Below are positions 54,673 through 64,000 of a stretch of 64,000 bases of DNA, in pieces. The DNA is from Desulfococcus multivorans (GTDB lineage: Bacteria > Desulfobacterota > Desulfobacteria > Desulfobacterales > Desulfococcaceae): contig NZ_CP015381.1 in NCBI RefSeq assembly GCF_001854245.1, forward strand, positions 1,585,001 to 1,649,000, read 5' to 3'. How positions within the stretch are numbered: the stretch's first letter is position 1; each line of letters opens with the position of its first letter. The notes under the pieces are model-generated. The model saw only the letters and a list, made by a program, of their open reading frames with translations. It was not told the DNA's origin and made no database searches. A program made the translations under genes and the position numbers.

Positions 54673-56547
54673 ATGTCGGATTTATTCAAGATCAGGTTTG
54701 AGCCCATGGGGCTTGCGGTAGCGGTGTCGGGAACCGATTCGACCATCATGGAGGCAGCTCTCATCTACGGCCTTCCCATGCGCTTCGATTGTGGCGGGAA
54801 AGGTGTTTGCGGAAAATGTCTCGTGGTGACCGAGCCACCCGAAAATATGGGCCCCATTACCGACGCTGAGCGACGGATTCTTTCACCGGAACAGCTGAAG
54901 GAGGGTCAGCGCCTTGCATGCCAGGCGGTGGTCAGAGGCCATGTCCGGGTGACGGTCCCGGAACAGATGATCGACAGTTCAGAGGTTCGGGGTAAGGACG
55001 GCGTATCGGGCAGCTATGCTGCCAATCCATTGGTTTCACGTATATTTCTTCCAAAAACGACCCCGCCTGAGCCGATGGACGGACGTTCGGCCACGCTCGA
55101 GAGCTGGATATTGGACCGTGCTGCAGCCGTATGCGACCGGGGGTTGACCTTTCGAAACCGTCATGCCCTGGGCCAGGCCGGCCTGCCGGACCAGTGCACC
55201 GGTGAGGTCACACTGGCGGTCCATGAGGTTCACGGCGTTACGGCGGTCTTAACGGGTCGCCGCCCGGCAAGCCTGGGCATCGCCTTTGACCTGGGGACGA
55301 CGACGCTGGCGGCATACCTATGCGACTTGAAGGACGGCCGGGTGCTGACAACGGCCTCGGCGGTCAATCCCCAGCGGCGATTCGGGGAGGATGTTATCAG
55401 CCGTATCGCCTATGCCAACCGGTCGGCGGCGGGGTTTCGCCAGATGCAGGGCTTGATCCTCGATGCAGTGAACGGATTGATCGAGCAATGTATCGCCGCG
55501 GCGAAGTTTCATCTCGAGGACGTGGATGAGGTGACGGTGGTGGGCAACACGACCATGCTGCAGATATTTGCAGGGTTCCATCCCTCAAGCCTCGGGGTCA
55601 CGCCTTATTTGCCGGTGGCGCGCGAGTTTCCTCATTTCAATGCTGCCGACCTGAGCCTATCCCTCAATCCCGGGACACCTGTTCACATCCTGCCGGTGGT
55701 GTCGGGTTTCGTAGGGGGGGATACCATGGGCGCTGCACTGGCCGACGGACCCTATCACCGGGATGGCGTCACTCTCATCATTGACATCGGGACCAACGGG
55801 GAGGTGATGCTTTCCACCCCATCGGGTCTGTGGGCGACGAGCTGCGCAACCGGGCCCGCTCTGGAAGGCGCCCAGATATCCTGTGGTATGCGAGCGGTTT
55901 CCGGAGCCGTCTACAAGGTCGAACCCGGTCCGGACAAGGGCGTTCGTTGTCATATCCTGGGAGATCCGGGAACGCGGCCACTGGGGCTGTGCGGCTCCGG
56001 CGTGATCGATGCCGTGGCGGTGCTTCGGCGACAGGGCGCCATCGAGCCTTCCGGCCGGTTCAACGCCGGGGCGCCGGGAGTGGTCTGCGATGAGAATGGC
56101 CTCGGTCGCCGGTTCGTGCTGATCCCTGCCGAGGATTCCGGCTCCGGCAGGGAGATTTTCCTGTCGCTCAAGGATGTAAGGTCGCTTCAGCTTGCCAAGG
56201 CGGCCCTTTCGGTGGGCATTGAGTTTCTCATGCGGGAGGCGGGTATCCAACGGGTGGACCGGACTGTCCTGACCGGCGCTTTCGGTGCCCGTTTCGACTG
56301 GAAAAACGCCGCTCTCATCGGTATGCTTCCCCAGGGCGCTTTCGACGGAGAGGTGTACCCTTTGGACAACCTGGCCGGTGTGGGTGCGATCATGGCGCTC
56401 GTGAACCGGGATCGGCGTGAAGAGGTTTCCCGCATCAGTCGAGAGGTCCGTTTCATCGAGCTCGCCGGCGATTCGGCATTCGCCCTGCAATTTGCCCGAG
56501 CCACCGGCTTCCCGATTCTTGACGCGGCTTATGATGCCCTGCTCTGA
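54673..56547 (+). CDS. RACo-like corrinoid-activating ASKHA protein with 2Fe-2S domain
   Basis: The 624-residue protein has an N-terminal plant-type 2Fe-2S domain (DCGGKGVCGKCLVVTEP and later LACQ), a middle linker, and a large ASKHA ATPase-like domain (DUF4445): GIAFDLGTTTLAAYL as phosphate 1, VVGNTTMLQIF, VVSGFVGGDTMGAAL, DIGTNGEVML and LTGAFGARFDW. This is the arrangement of RACo and RamA-like proteins, which use ATP to reduce an oxidised corrinoid protein to the Co(I) state in methyl transfer. The corrinoid methyltransferase partner is not in the window. A strong GGAGGTGAT site precedes the ATG. Confidence 0.9.
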   Translation: MSDLFKIRFEPMGLAVAVSGTDSTIMEAALIYGLPMRFDCGGKGVCGKCLVVTEPPENMGPITDAERRILSPEQLKEGQRLACQAVVRGHVRVTVPEQMIDSSEVRGKDGVSGSYAANPLVSRIFLPKTTPPEPMDGRSATLESWILDRAAAVCDRGLTFRNRHALGQAGLPDQCTGEVTLAVHEVHGVTAVLTGRRPASLGIAFDLGTTTLAAYLCDLKDGRVLTTASAVNPQRRFGEDVISRIAYANRSAAGFRQMQGLILDAVNGLIEQCIAAAKFHLEDVDEVTVVGNTTMLQIFAGFHPSSLGVTPYLPVAREFPHFNAADLSLSLNPGTPVHILPVVSGFVGGDTMGAALADGPYHRDGVTLIIDIGTNGEVMLSTPSGLWATSCATGPALEGAQISCGMRAVSGAVYKVEPGPDKGVRCHILGDPGTRPLGLCGSGVIDAVAVLRRQGAIEPSGRFNAGAPGVVCDENGLGRRFVLIPAEDSGSGREIFLSLKDVRSLQLAKAALSVGIEFLMREAGIQRVDRTVLTGAFGARFDWKNAALIGMLPQGAFDGEVYPLDNLAGVGAIMALVNRDRREEVSRISREVRFIELAGDSAFALQFARATGFPILDAAYDALL

Positions 56548-56600
56548 GCCACAAGGCTCCGGTCCCGCCTGTTCATGAGGCCGGAGCCGGGGCATGGATT

Positions 56601-59600
56601 TCAGGCGATGCCTGCGACGATGGTTTCCGCCACTTTTTCAGCCGACAAGCCAAACAGGTCGGCGGTATCCACCTTGTTGAGATAGATGTCGTGCCACTCC
56701 ACGTTGTTTTCGAGAACGATGTTCTTCAGATGGTCGTATTTTCCACCAAGAGCCTTTACCTTTGCGGCCAAGGGTATGTTTTGCTTGAAATCGATGTGGA
56801 GAAGCAGAAGAAACTCGATCCGGCTGCCCGATGTCGACCGCCGTGAAGTCAAGGGGATACAGAGTATACTGCGGTTATCCTTTCGTCCCTTACCGATATA
56901 AACGTTGCCCTTCTGAACGATGGTTCGCTTGGTGCCCTGAAGCCGCCGGTCCCGATCCACCCGTGATGCAATGGCCATTGAAGAGCCTTCCCGTTTAACA
57001 ACGGTGATCGTGGTGCTGTCGAGAGGCTCGCCCAGCAGGTTCAGTCCCTCGATCTGGTAAAGGGTTAGCCCGCGGACCTGGGAGATGATCTCCTGCAGAT
57101 TTTTCAGGACCATGACGTTGCTGGGGATCAGTTGGGAAACCTTGAAACCGTTGGCCTCGATCAGGTCGAAAAGCATGCCCTCGATCTTTTCGCTGATCCG
57201 ACTGGTGCCGACGGTCACGGTCTTGGCCTGGTGTTTGATGGCGTCAATGGGCCGCGCCATGGCGTTGATTCCCTCTCCCAGGCATTTGAAGAGGGTTTCC
57301 AACATGTTTCGGGCAGTGCCCTTGAGCTCGAAATCGATCTCGAAATCCGTCACGGGAAGTCGCCCTGACAGATATTTGAGAAGCAGGGTCAGGTCGGAGG
57401 CGTTGCCGAGTCCCATGGAGAAGGTAAATCTGTTCTCATTCCGGCGACGGCGGTAGGCGGTGTAGAACTCGGCCATTTTCTCCCTGAAGCTTTTTTCCAG
57501 AATGAGTTCGTAGACATCGAGCCCGTTTTTTGCGGCGTCGTCAATGCTTTTCTGAACATCCTTCCGGAAATCATAGAGAAACCGTGACCCCTCGTTGATA
57601 GATAAGGCGGCGTAGTATCCCCAGATGTGGCCGACCAGGGTATTGACGATGGGAGCCAGGTGCTCACTCACCGTGGGAACGTGGAAGACGTCGGCGGCAT
57701 AGGGGGTGAACCGGTTCTCTCCCTCGCTGGCGATGACGATGGGTACCGCCTTGTGGGCCTTGAAAATGGCTGTATCTTTGATGATGTCGCCCAGGACCGT
57801 TTCACGGGTGCCGGCGGCGCAGACGATGATCAGGGGCTCCGAGGAAAGATCGATATGCTTCTTGTCTTCCACGTAATCGGAGGAGATGGTTTTGTAGCAG
57901 AGCTCACTGAGCTTGATACGGATCTCGTCGGCCGAAGTCTTGTTCGGACCGCTGCCCACCGCGGCCCAATAGGTCCGGGTTACGGCGCGGCGTCGGGCAG
58001 AGAGTGCCATCTGTTCCCGCATGGCGAGGATTTTACGCATGTGGCCCGGTAGCGCCAGCAGCGCCTCGACCTCCCTCGTCACGAAATCGCTTCCGCGTCG
58101 GCCCTTCAGATGGGCCAGGTAGAGGTTCAAGAGGGCGCCGGCGACGATCTGGGAATAAAACGCCTTGGTGGACGCCACTGACATTTCGATGTCTCGACCG
58201 CTGCTGGTGTACATGACACCATCAACCTTGAAGGTGAGGTCTGAATCCCGGCGGTTGACGATGGCCAGGGTAAGGGCTCCCCGCTCCCGAACCATGTCAA
58301 CGGTCCGATTCGTATCGGTGGTGGTGCCCGACTGGCTGATGGCCACCACCAGCGTGTCTTCCAGGCCGGGTCCGTCGTCCTGGAGCCTGAATCCGCTCAT
58401 CTCCGAGGCTTTCAGTGCTGCGATTTGAATATTCGGATCGGCCATGTAATGGGCGAGGATATCGGCACAGGCCTGAGCCGCCACCCCTGCGGTGCCCTGA
58501 CCGACAAAAAAGATCTTTCGAATGGTATTTTCCGACAGCGCTTTCCGAACGGAGGCGGGGATAACCTTTTCGTCCAATACGATCTCGCATCGCCTGCCGT
58601 CGTCGTTTTCGATGACCCGCCAACGGTTCAGGAGGGTTTTTTCTACGGAGGCCGGGGATTCGGAAATTTCTTTCAGGAAATAGTGGGCAAAAGATTGCCG
58701 ATCGATGTCTCGGGTGGTAATGCGGGTGGTCTTGATGTCCGACGGCGCCAGGCTAACGGGGGATCCGTCATAAGCCATGGCCTGGATGCCGGCCAGACCG
58801 CCTTCGGAAAACTGATCCAGGATGAAGATCTGCCCCTGGGTTTTTCCGTTATGTCCCTCTACCACCTTCTCACCGTCCAGTTTGAGGTATCTCGGAGTTT
58901 GCTCGATGAATCCGTAAACCTCGGAGGCCGCCATGTAATGATCGTCGGCAAGCCCCACGAAGATGGCCTGGCCGCTGCCGCGCTGGGCCAGAAAGAGCTT
59001 TCCGGGCGCGAGATCCGTGTGGAGGATGATGGCGTGGGAGCCTTCGAAATCGTTCACCGAAAGGCGAAACGCTTCGGTCATGGAATGCCCCTCTTCCATG
59101 TAGGCCTGGATCCTGACAGGGATAATCTTGGTGTCTGTGGTGATCTCTGAGGGGATTATGTATCCGCGCTTTTCAAATTCCTCCCTGAGCTCGATGTGGT
59201 TGTCGATATCACCGTTGAGACAGACGTGAAAGATGGGCAGGTTGCCGTTGGCACCCACTGTGATATTGTCGACCGGGTGACAGTTGGGTTCGCTGATGGC
59301 GCCCACCGAGGCCCATCGGGTATGGGAGGAGACGGTGTAGCTGCGGTGAGAAAAATTGACCAGGGCCTGGAGGATGGCGTCGTTCTTGATCTGGGTGCGC
59401 AGGAAAGCGACGTTGTCGCCCAGCCGGCCGATTTCGGCCGCGACCTTGTATGTGAAAGCCACCGCTTTGTGCGGGGTTTCGGCTTCATCAGCCCCCTCGT
59501 GAATCGAAATGCTGCCGTTGGCCAGCACTGCCTTTCCGATTCGTTGTTGGAAGATGTCAAGAAAATTGGCCTTGTCCAGGGTGTTCATGAATGCGTCGTA

Positions 59601-60185
59601 GACGGGCATGTCGAGGGTGAACAAGAGGGAGATGCCTGCGGAGTCTCGACCTCGAACTTCCAGCCGGTCGATGCTGTTCAGAACGGTGTTGACGCGTTTG
59701 AAAATGGTGACAATCTCCTCCGGGGCGGTGGAACGGTGAAACAGATCCTTTGTTTTTCGGATATTTTCTTCAATCTCAGCAGAGAGACACCAGGCGATGT
59801 CCTTGGTCCGCTCCAGATGGTCCGATAGAATGTCTGTTTCCGCGGTGGGCAGCAGGCCCAGCCGTGCCGTCAATGTCCGATCCTCCCGGTCGATGATGTC
59901 GGAGAGGCGCGTTCCTGTCTTGAAAAGATCTTCCTGAAGCTTTTTGTCGGAGAAGATCTTGAAAAAAGGACCATCCTTTTTCCATGCGGTGACGGTGGAC
60001 CATAGGCTAGAAATAAGGTCGGATCCGCCCAGGTAGTGGGTCGACAGGTCCAGGTCACCGTCCTTGCAGGCGGAAAGCCCTGTTTGTTCGATCCGGTCGA
60101 CGGCATTACGGAAGGCTGTAGGATCGACGACCGAATTGTCTGTCGGTTTTTGTTTGATGGAAACGATTCCGGCGATTCCGCACAT
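56601..60185 (-). CDS. Giant GlmS-like glutamine amidotransferase/SIS protein
   Basis: This 1194-residue protein is about twice as long as GlmS. It starts MCGIAGIV, so Cys2 can act as glutaminase nucleophile. An insert of about 160 residues precedes RGRDSAGI (179-186), then HTRWAS (288-293), LNGDIDNH and TTDT complete the glutaminase domain. Two SIS domains follow (SQSGTTTDT at 617, ASTKAF at 671; SGPNKTSADE at 745). The usual C-terminal PRNLAKSVTVE of GlmS is replaced by a different sequence (FRKDVQKSID), and a unique tail of about 315 residues ends the protein. The sugar substrate is unknown. It starts three bases after kdnB. Confidence 0.88.
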   Translation of the reverse strand: MCGIAGIVSIKQKPTDNSVVDPTAFRNAVDRIEQTGLSACKDGDLDLSTHYLGGSDLISSLWSTVTAWKKDGPFFKIFSDKKLQEDLFKTGTRLSDIIDREDRTLTARLGLLPTAETDILSDHLERTKDIAWCLSAEIEENIRKTKDLFHRSTAPEEIVTIFKRVNTVLNSIDRLEVRGRDSAGISLLFTLDMPVYDAFMNTLDKANFLDIFQQRIGKAVLANGSISIHEGADEAETPHKAVAFTYKVAAEIGRLGDNVAFLRTQIKNDAILQALVNFSHRSYTVSSHTRWASVGAISEPNCHPVDNITVGANGNLPIFHVCLNGDIDNHIELREEFEKRGYIIPSEITTDTKIIPVRIQAYMEEGHSMTEAFRLSVNDFEGSHAIILHTDLAPGKLFLAQRGSGQAIFVGLADDHYMAASEVYGFIEQTPRYLKLDGEKVVEGHNGKTQGQIFILDQFSEGGLAGIQAMAYDGSPVSLAPSDIKTTRITTRDIDRQSFAHYFLKEISESPASVEKTLLNRWRVIENDDGRRCEIVLDEKVIPASVRKALSENTIRKIFFVGQGTAGVAAQACADILAHYMADPNIQIAALKASEMSGFRLQDDGPGLEDTLVVAISQSGTTTDTNRTVDMVRERGALTLAIVNRRDSDLTFKVDGVMYTSSGRDIEMSVASTKAFYSQIVAGALLNLYLAHLKGRRGSDFVTREVEALLALPGHMRKILAMREQMALSARRRAVTRTYWAAVGSGPNKTSADEIRIKLSELCYKTISSDYVEDKKHIDLSSEPLIIVCAAGTRETVLGDIIKDTAIFKAHKAVPIVIASEGENRFTPYAADVFHVPTVSEHLAPIVNTLVGHIWGYYAALSINEGSRFLYDFRKDVQKSIDDAAKNGLDVYELILEKSFREKMAEFYTAYRRRRNENRFTFSMGLGNASDLTLLLKYLSGRLPVTDFEIDFELKGTARNMLETLFKCLGEGINAMARPIDAIKHQAKTVTVGTSRISEKIEGMLFDLIEANGFKVSQLIPSNVMVLKNLQEIISQVRGLTLYQIEGLNLLGEPLDSTTITVVKREGSSMAIASRVDRDRRLQGTKRTIVQKGNVYIGKGRKDNRSILCIPLTSRRSTSGSRIEFLLLLHIDFKQNIPLAAKVKALGGKYDHLKNIVLENNVEWHDIYLNKVDTADLFGLSAEKVAETIVAGIA

Positions 60186-60188
60186 GGC

Positions 60189-61316
<1,128 letters not shown>

Positions 61317-61332
61317 TTATACGGTGTGGTCG

Positions 61333-61362
61333 GTTATATTCGTAAAATGCCTGTCCTGTCAA
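61333..61362 (-). promoter_or_regulatory. Sigma-70-like promoter of kdnB
   Basis: On the minus strand TTGACA (61357-61362) is followed after 18 bases by TATAAC (61333-61338). It lies about 75 bases before the kdnB start and is a good match to the consensus. Confidence 0.6.
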
Positions 61363-61503
61363 CACACGGAACAATACGGAAACACTTCCCATTTTTTTGA
61401 ATGGCGGTATCTGGCTAAATATGTTAAATTTAACAATTAGATAAAATTTTCTCCCGCTGTTTTTTCCGATGCGGGTGGGCGCTTGCGTCCAACATGAAGA
61501 ATT

Positions 61504-64000
61504 ATGAAGCAAAACGACATTCAAAATCATATCAATCGGTTGAAATCGGCACTTTCCAAAACTTATGGAGGGGACCGCCATCGTTTCGATCGCGATCTCC
61601 GGCAGTTGCGACAAGCCGTCGTCAAAGGTCGGCATTCCAAACCGGGCAAAACGGCGCCAGATAAGCCTGACGACCGTCTGATGCAGAGAATCCTGCAATT
61701 GGAAAGCGCCGTCGACGCCTCCGTCCGAAAGCGGGCGCAGCGCCTCGACCGGAGGCCCCGACTCGATTACCCAGAGGGCTTGCCTATCCTCGACCGTAAG
61801 GACGAGATTGTCGCCACCCTCATGAACCATCGCGTTGTTGTCATTTCGGGGGAGACCGGATCAGGTAAGACCACTCAGATTCCCAAATTCTGCATCGAGG
61901 CCGGTCGGGGCATTGACGGACAGATCGGGATGACCCAACCCCGGCGCATCGCGGCAATGACCGTAGCTGATCGCATCGCCGAGGAACTGGGGGAGCCCTT
62001 GGGGCGATCCGTTGGGTACAAAATTCGTTTCGACGACCAGACCGGCGAAGACACCTTTATCAAGATCATGACCGACGGCATCCTTCTTGCCGAGGCACAG
62101 AGTGATCGACGGCTCCACGCCTATGACACCCTGATCGTTGACGAAGCCCACGAAAGGAGTCTCAATATCGACTTCGTTCTGGGCATTCTGAAGCGCCTTC
62201 TGGAGCAGCGACGAGAGCTTTCACTCGTCATTACATCGGCCACCATCGACACGGAAAAATTTTCCCGGGCTTTTGAGGGCGCGCCGATCATCGAGGTTTC
62301 CGGGCGGATGTTCCCGGTGGAGGTGCGTTACATGCCGCCGGACACCGTCTCCGATGAGAGCGACCAGACGCATGTCGACACGGCGGTCGCCGCTGTTCGC
62401 AAGCTTCAGGCCGAGAGCCCCTACGGCGGCGATATTCTCGTCTTCATGCCCACTGAGCAGGACATTCGAGAGACGTGTGAGCTGCTCGAGGGCAGCCGTT
62501 TCACCGGTGTCAACATTCTGCCGCTTTATGGTCGGCTTTCGGCCGGTGAACAGTCCCGGGTCTTTCAACGTTTGCCGGGAAGAAAGATCATCGTCGCCAC
62601 CAACGTGGCCGAAACCTCCATCACCATTCCCGGCATCCGATTCGTAGTGGACACCGGCCTGGCCAGAATTTCCCAGTATCTTCCCCGGAGCCGAACCACG
62701 GCCCTGCCCGTGGTCCCCATTTCAAGAAGCAGCGCGGACCAACGCATGGGACGGTGCGGCCGGGTGGCCAACGGCATCTGCATTCGTCTTTACAGTGAGA
62801 CGGACTATGAAAACCGCCCCCGCTTCACCCCTGCCGAGATTCTGAGATCCAATCTGGCGGAGGTCATTCTTCGAATGATCTCTCTCCGGCTGGGGGACGT
62901 CGCCGATTTTCCTTTCATTGATCGGCCGGCGGACAAGAACATCCAGGACGGCTTCAACCTGCTTTACGAGCTGGGGGCCATCTTTCGAAAGCGCTTGGGA
63001 AAAAGCGGTCGAACCGTGGTACAGTTGACGGAACGGGGGCGGGTGATGGCCAGGCTGCCGGTGGATCCCCGCCTGTCCCGGATGCTGCTGGCGGCCGCGG
63101 AAGCGGGGTGCCTGAAGGAGATGACCGTTCTGGCGGCAGCCCTCAGCATCCAGGATCCCCGGGAGCGCCCTACGGGAAAAGAGACACAAGCCGATCAGGC
63201 TCACGCGCCCTTCAAGGATGCGTCCTCGGATTTCATTACCCTTCTCAATATCTGGAACGCCTATCACGAAACCAGATCCGTCGTGAAGTCCATCGGCAAG
63301 ATGCGGGCATACTGTAAACGGCAGTTCTTATCGTTCAGAAGAATGCGGGAGTGGCGGGACATTCATTACCAATTGGCTGTGATTCTGGAAGAGCACGGTA
63401 TTCGGAACCGGGTGTCCATTGATCCTGACGTGGCCGACGGGACGTCCTTCACACCTTTTTACACCGCGCTTCATACGTCGATTTTGACCGGATTCCTTTC
63501 CAACATCGCCGTTAGGAAGGACAAATTCATCTATCAGGCCGCCAGGGAGCGGGAGGCCATGATTTTTCCGGGCTCGGGCGTCTTCAAAAGCTCGGGCCCC
63601 TGGGTTGTCGCGGCTGAAATGGTGGAAACCTCCCGACTATTTGCCAGGACCGTCGCTAATATCGATGTCGAATGGCTGGAGGCCTTAGGCGGTGACCTGT
63701 GCCGGCGCTCTTATGCCAACCCGCGGTGGGAGAAAAACCGGGGCGAGGTGGTGGCCGACGAGCAGGTCAGCCTTTTGGGTCTCATCATCGTTCCCCGGCG
63801 GCCAGTCTCCTACGGCAGAATCGATCCTGAGGCGGCATCCCGGATCTTTATCCGAAACGCCCTGGTGGAGGGCGACATACGACAGCCGTTTCCTTTCATT
63901 CGTCACAATCAGGCCCTCATCGGGGAGGTTCGCGGGATTGAGGATCGGGTGCGACGTCGAGACATTCTCGTTTCCGAGGAGGATCTGTGCGCGTTTTACG
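61504..64000 (+). CDS. hrpA: ATP-dependent RNA helicase HrpA, N-terminal part
   Basis: The frame is open from the ATG at 61504 to the window end (832 codons). It encodes a DEAH-box helicase: GETGSGKTTQIPKFC as Walker A, TQPRRIAAMTVADRIAEEL, VDEAHERSLNIDF (motif II), VITSATIDTEKF, VATNVAETSITIPG and QRMGRCGRVANG (motif VI), then the HA2 and OB-fold domains. E. coli HrpA has about 1300 residues, so roughly a third is missing here. HrpA rescues stalled ribosomes in E. coli. No stop codon interrupts the frame. Confidence 0.95.
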   Translation, partial: MKQNDIQNHINRLKSALSKTYGGDRHRFDRDLRQLRQAVVKGRHSKPGKTAPDKPDDRLMQRILQLESAVDASVRKRAQRLDRRPRLDYPEGLPILDRKDEIVATLMNHRVVVISGETGSGKTTQIPKFCIEAGRGIDGQIGMTQPRRIAAMTVADRIAEELGEPLGRSVGYKIRFDDQTGEDTFIKIMTDGILLAEAQSDRRLHAYDTLIVDEAHERSLNIDFVLGILKRLLEQRRELSLVITSATIDTEKFSRAFEGAPIIEVSGRMFPVEVRYMPPDTVSDESDQTHVDTAVAAVRKLQAESPYGGDILVFMPTEQDIRETCELLEGSRFTGVNILPLYGRLSAGEQSRVFQRLPGRKIIVATNVAETSITIPGIRFVVDTGLARISQYLPRSRTTALPVVPISRSSADQRMGRCGRVANGICIRLYSETDYENRPRFTPAEILRSNLAEVILRMISLRLGDVADFPFIDRPADKNIQDGFNLLYELGAIFRKRLGKSGRTVVQLTERGRVMARLPVDPRLSRMLLAAAEAGCLKEMTVLAAALSIQDPRERPTGKETQADQAHAPFKDASSDFITLLNIWNAYHETRSVVKSIGKMRAYCKRQFLSFRRMREWRDIHYQLAVILEEHGIRNRVSIDPDVADGTSFTPFYTALHTSILTGFLSNIAVRKDKFIYQAAREREAMIFPGSGVFKSSGPWVVAAEMVETSRLFARTVANIDVEWLEALGGDLCRRSYANPRWEKNRGEVVADEQVSLLGLIIVPRRPVSYGRIDPEAASRIFIRNALVEGDIRQPFPFIRHNQALIGEVRGIEDRVRRRDILVSEEDLCAFY

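Noticed and set aside
56550-56592. Terminator after the RACo-like gene
   Set aside because: GGCTCCGG and CCGGAGCC can pair, but there is no T run on either strand, so it is not listed as a feature.

Overview
The window reads as a chromosomal segment of a GC-rich, Gram-negative, anaerobic bacterium, most likely a deltaproteobacterial (Desulfobacterota) sulfate-reducer-type organism. The basis is an outer-membrane LPS assembly protein (LptD) and Kdo-modifying genes, two small tandem 2[4Fe-4S] ferredoxins, a corrinoid-activation (RACo-like) protein, several iron-sulfur proteins of anaerobe type, and the gene order rplU-rpmA-obg-proB-proA-rsfS-gpmI. The taxonomic placement is inference; no rRNA or tRNA gene, insertion sequence, phage gene or CRISPR array was found.

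Layout. 1-12.5 kb is a mixed region: a partial FAD-dependent dehydrogenase, a ferritin-like protein, an L,D-transpeptidase with a Tat-exported DUF882 peptidase-like protein, glucokinase, a DUF3750 lipoprotein, MscL, a GAF/PAS histidine kinase, a QueG-like iron-sulfur protein with a DUF488 protein, a YkgJ-like cysteine cluster protein, a DUF202 membrane protein and a CGGC-domain protein. 12.5-18.6 kb is a histidine-utilisation operon (hutU-ftcD-hutI-hutH) behind a promoter with a perfect TGTATATACA palindrome. 18.7-28.7 kb holds a GH13 enzyme, larC, guaC, an MBL-fold protein, a gamma-carbonic anhydrase-like protein, two ferredoxins, a B12-binding radical SAM protein and an HsdR_N-like protein. 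28.7-41 kb is a long minus-strand housekeeping run: surE, a YhaM-like nuclease, tmk, a cysteine synthase/CysRS-like fusion, an unknown gene, rplU, rpmA, obg, proB, proA, rsfS, gpmI. 41.3-51.5 kb is a plus-strand run: lptD, a NusG-like gene, an HU-like gene, holB, ricT, metG, a penicillin-binding transpeptidase and kdnA. 51.8-64 kb contains a TetR regulator, a DUF3786 iron-sulfur protein, an M23 peptidase, a RACo-like protein, a 1194-residue GlmS-like protein in an operon with kdnB, and the start of hrpA.

How genes work together. The hut operon converts histidine to glutamate and passes the formimino group to tetrahydrofolate. kdnB and kdnA together should convert Kdo to 8-amino-Kdo for LPS, and a giant GlmS-like amidotransferase is co-transcribed with kdnB. 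LptD, SurE, the PBP, the L,D-transpeptidase and the M23 protein serve the envelope.

The most unusual observations are: (1) the CysK-CysS fusion, in which the zinc/cysteine pocket is intact but both class I synthetase signatures (HIGH and KMSKS) are altered; (2) the 1194-residue GlmS-like protein next to kdnB; (3) a family of intergenic palindromic repeats sharing the end CAACTTTCGACTTTCA, with full or partial copies near 11.1, 30.8, 51.6 and 53.4 kb and a possible end at 38.5 kb; (4) a possible 48-residue overlapping ORF at the 3' end of the GH13 gene.
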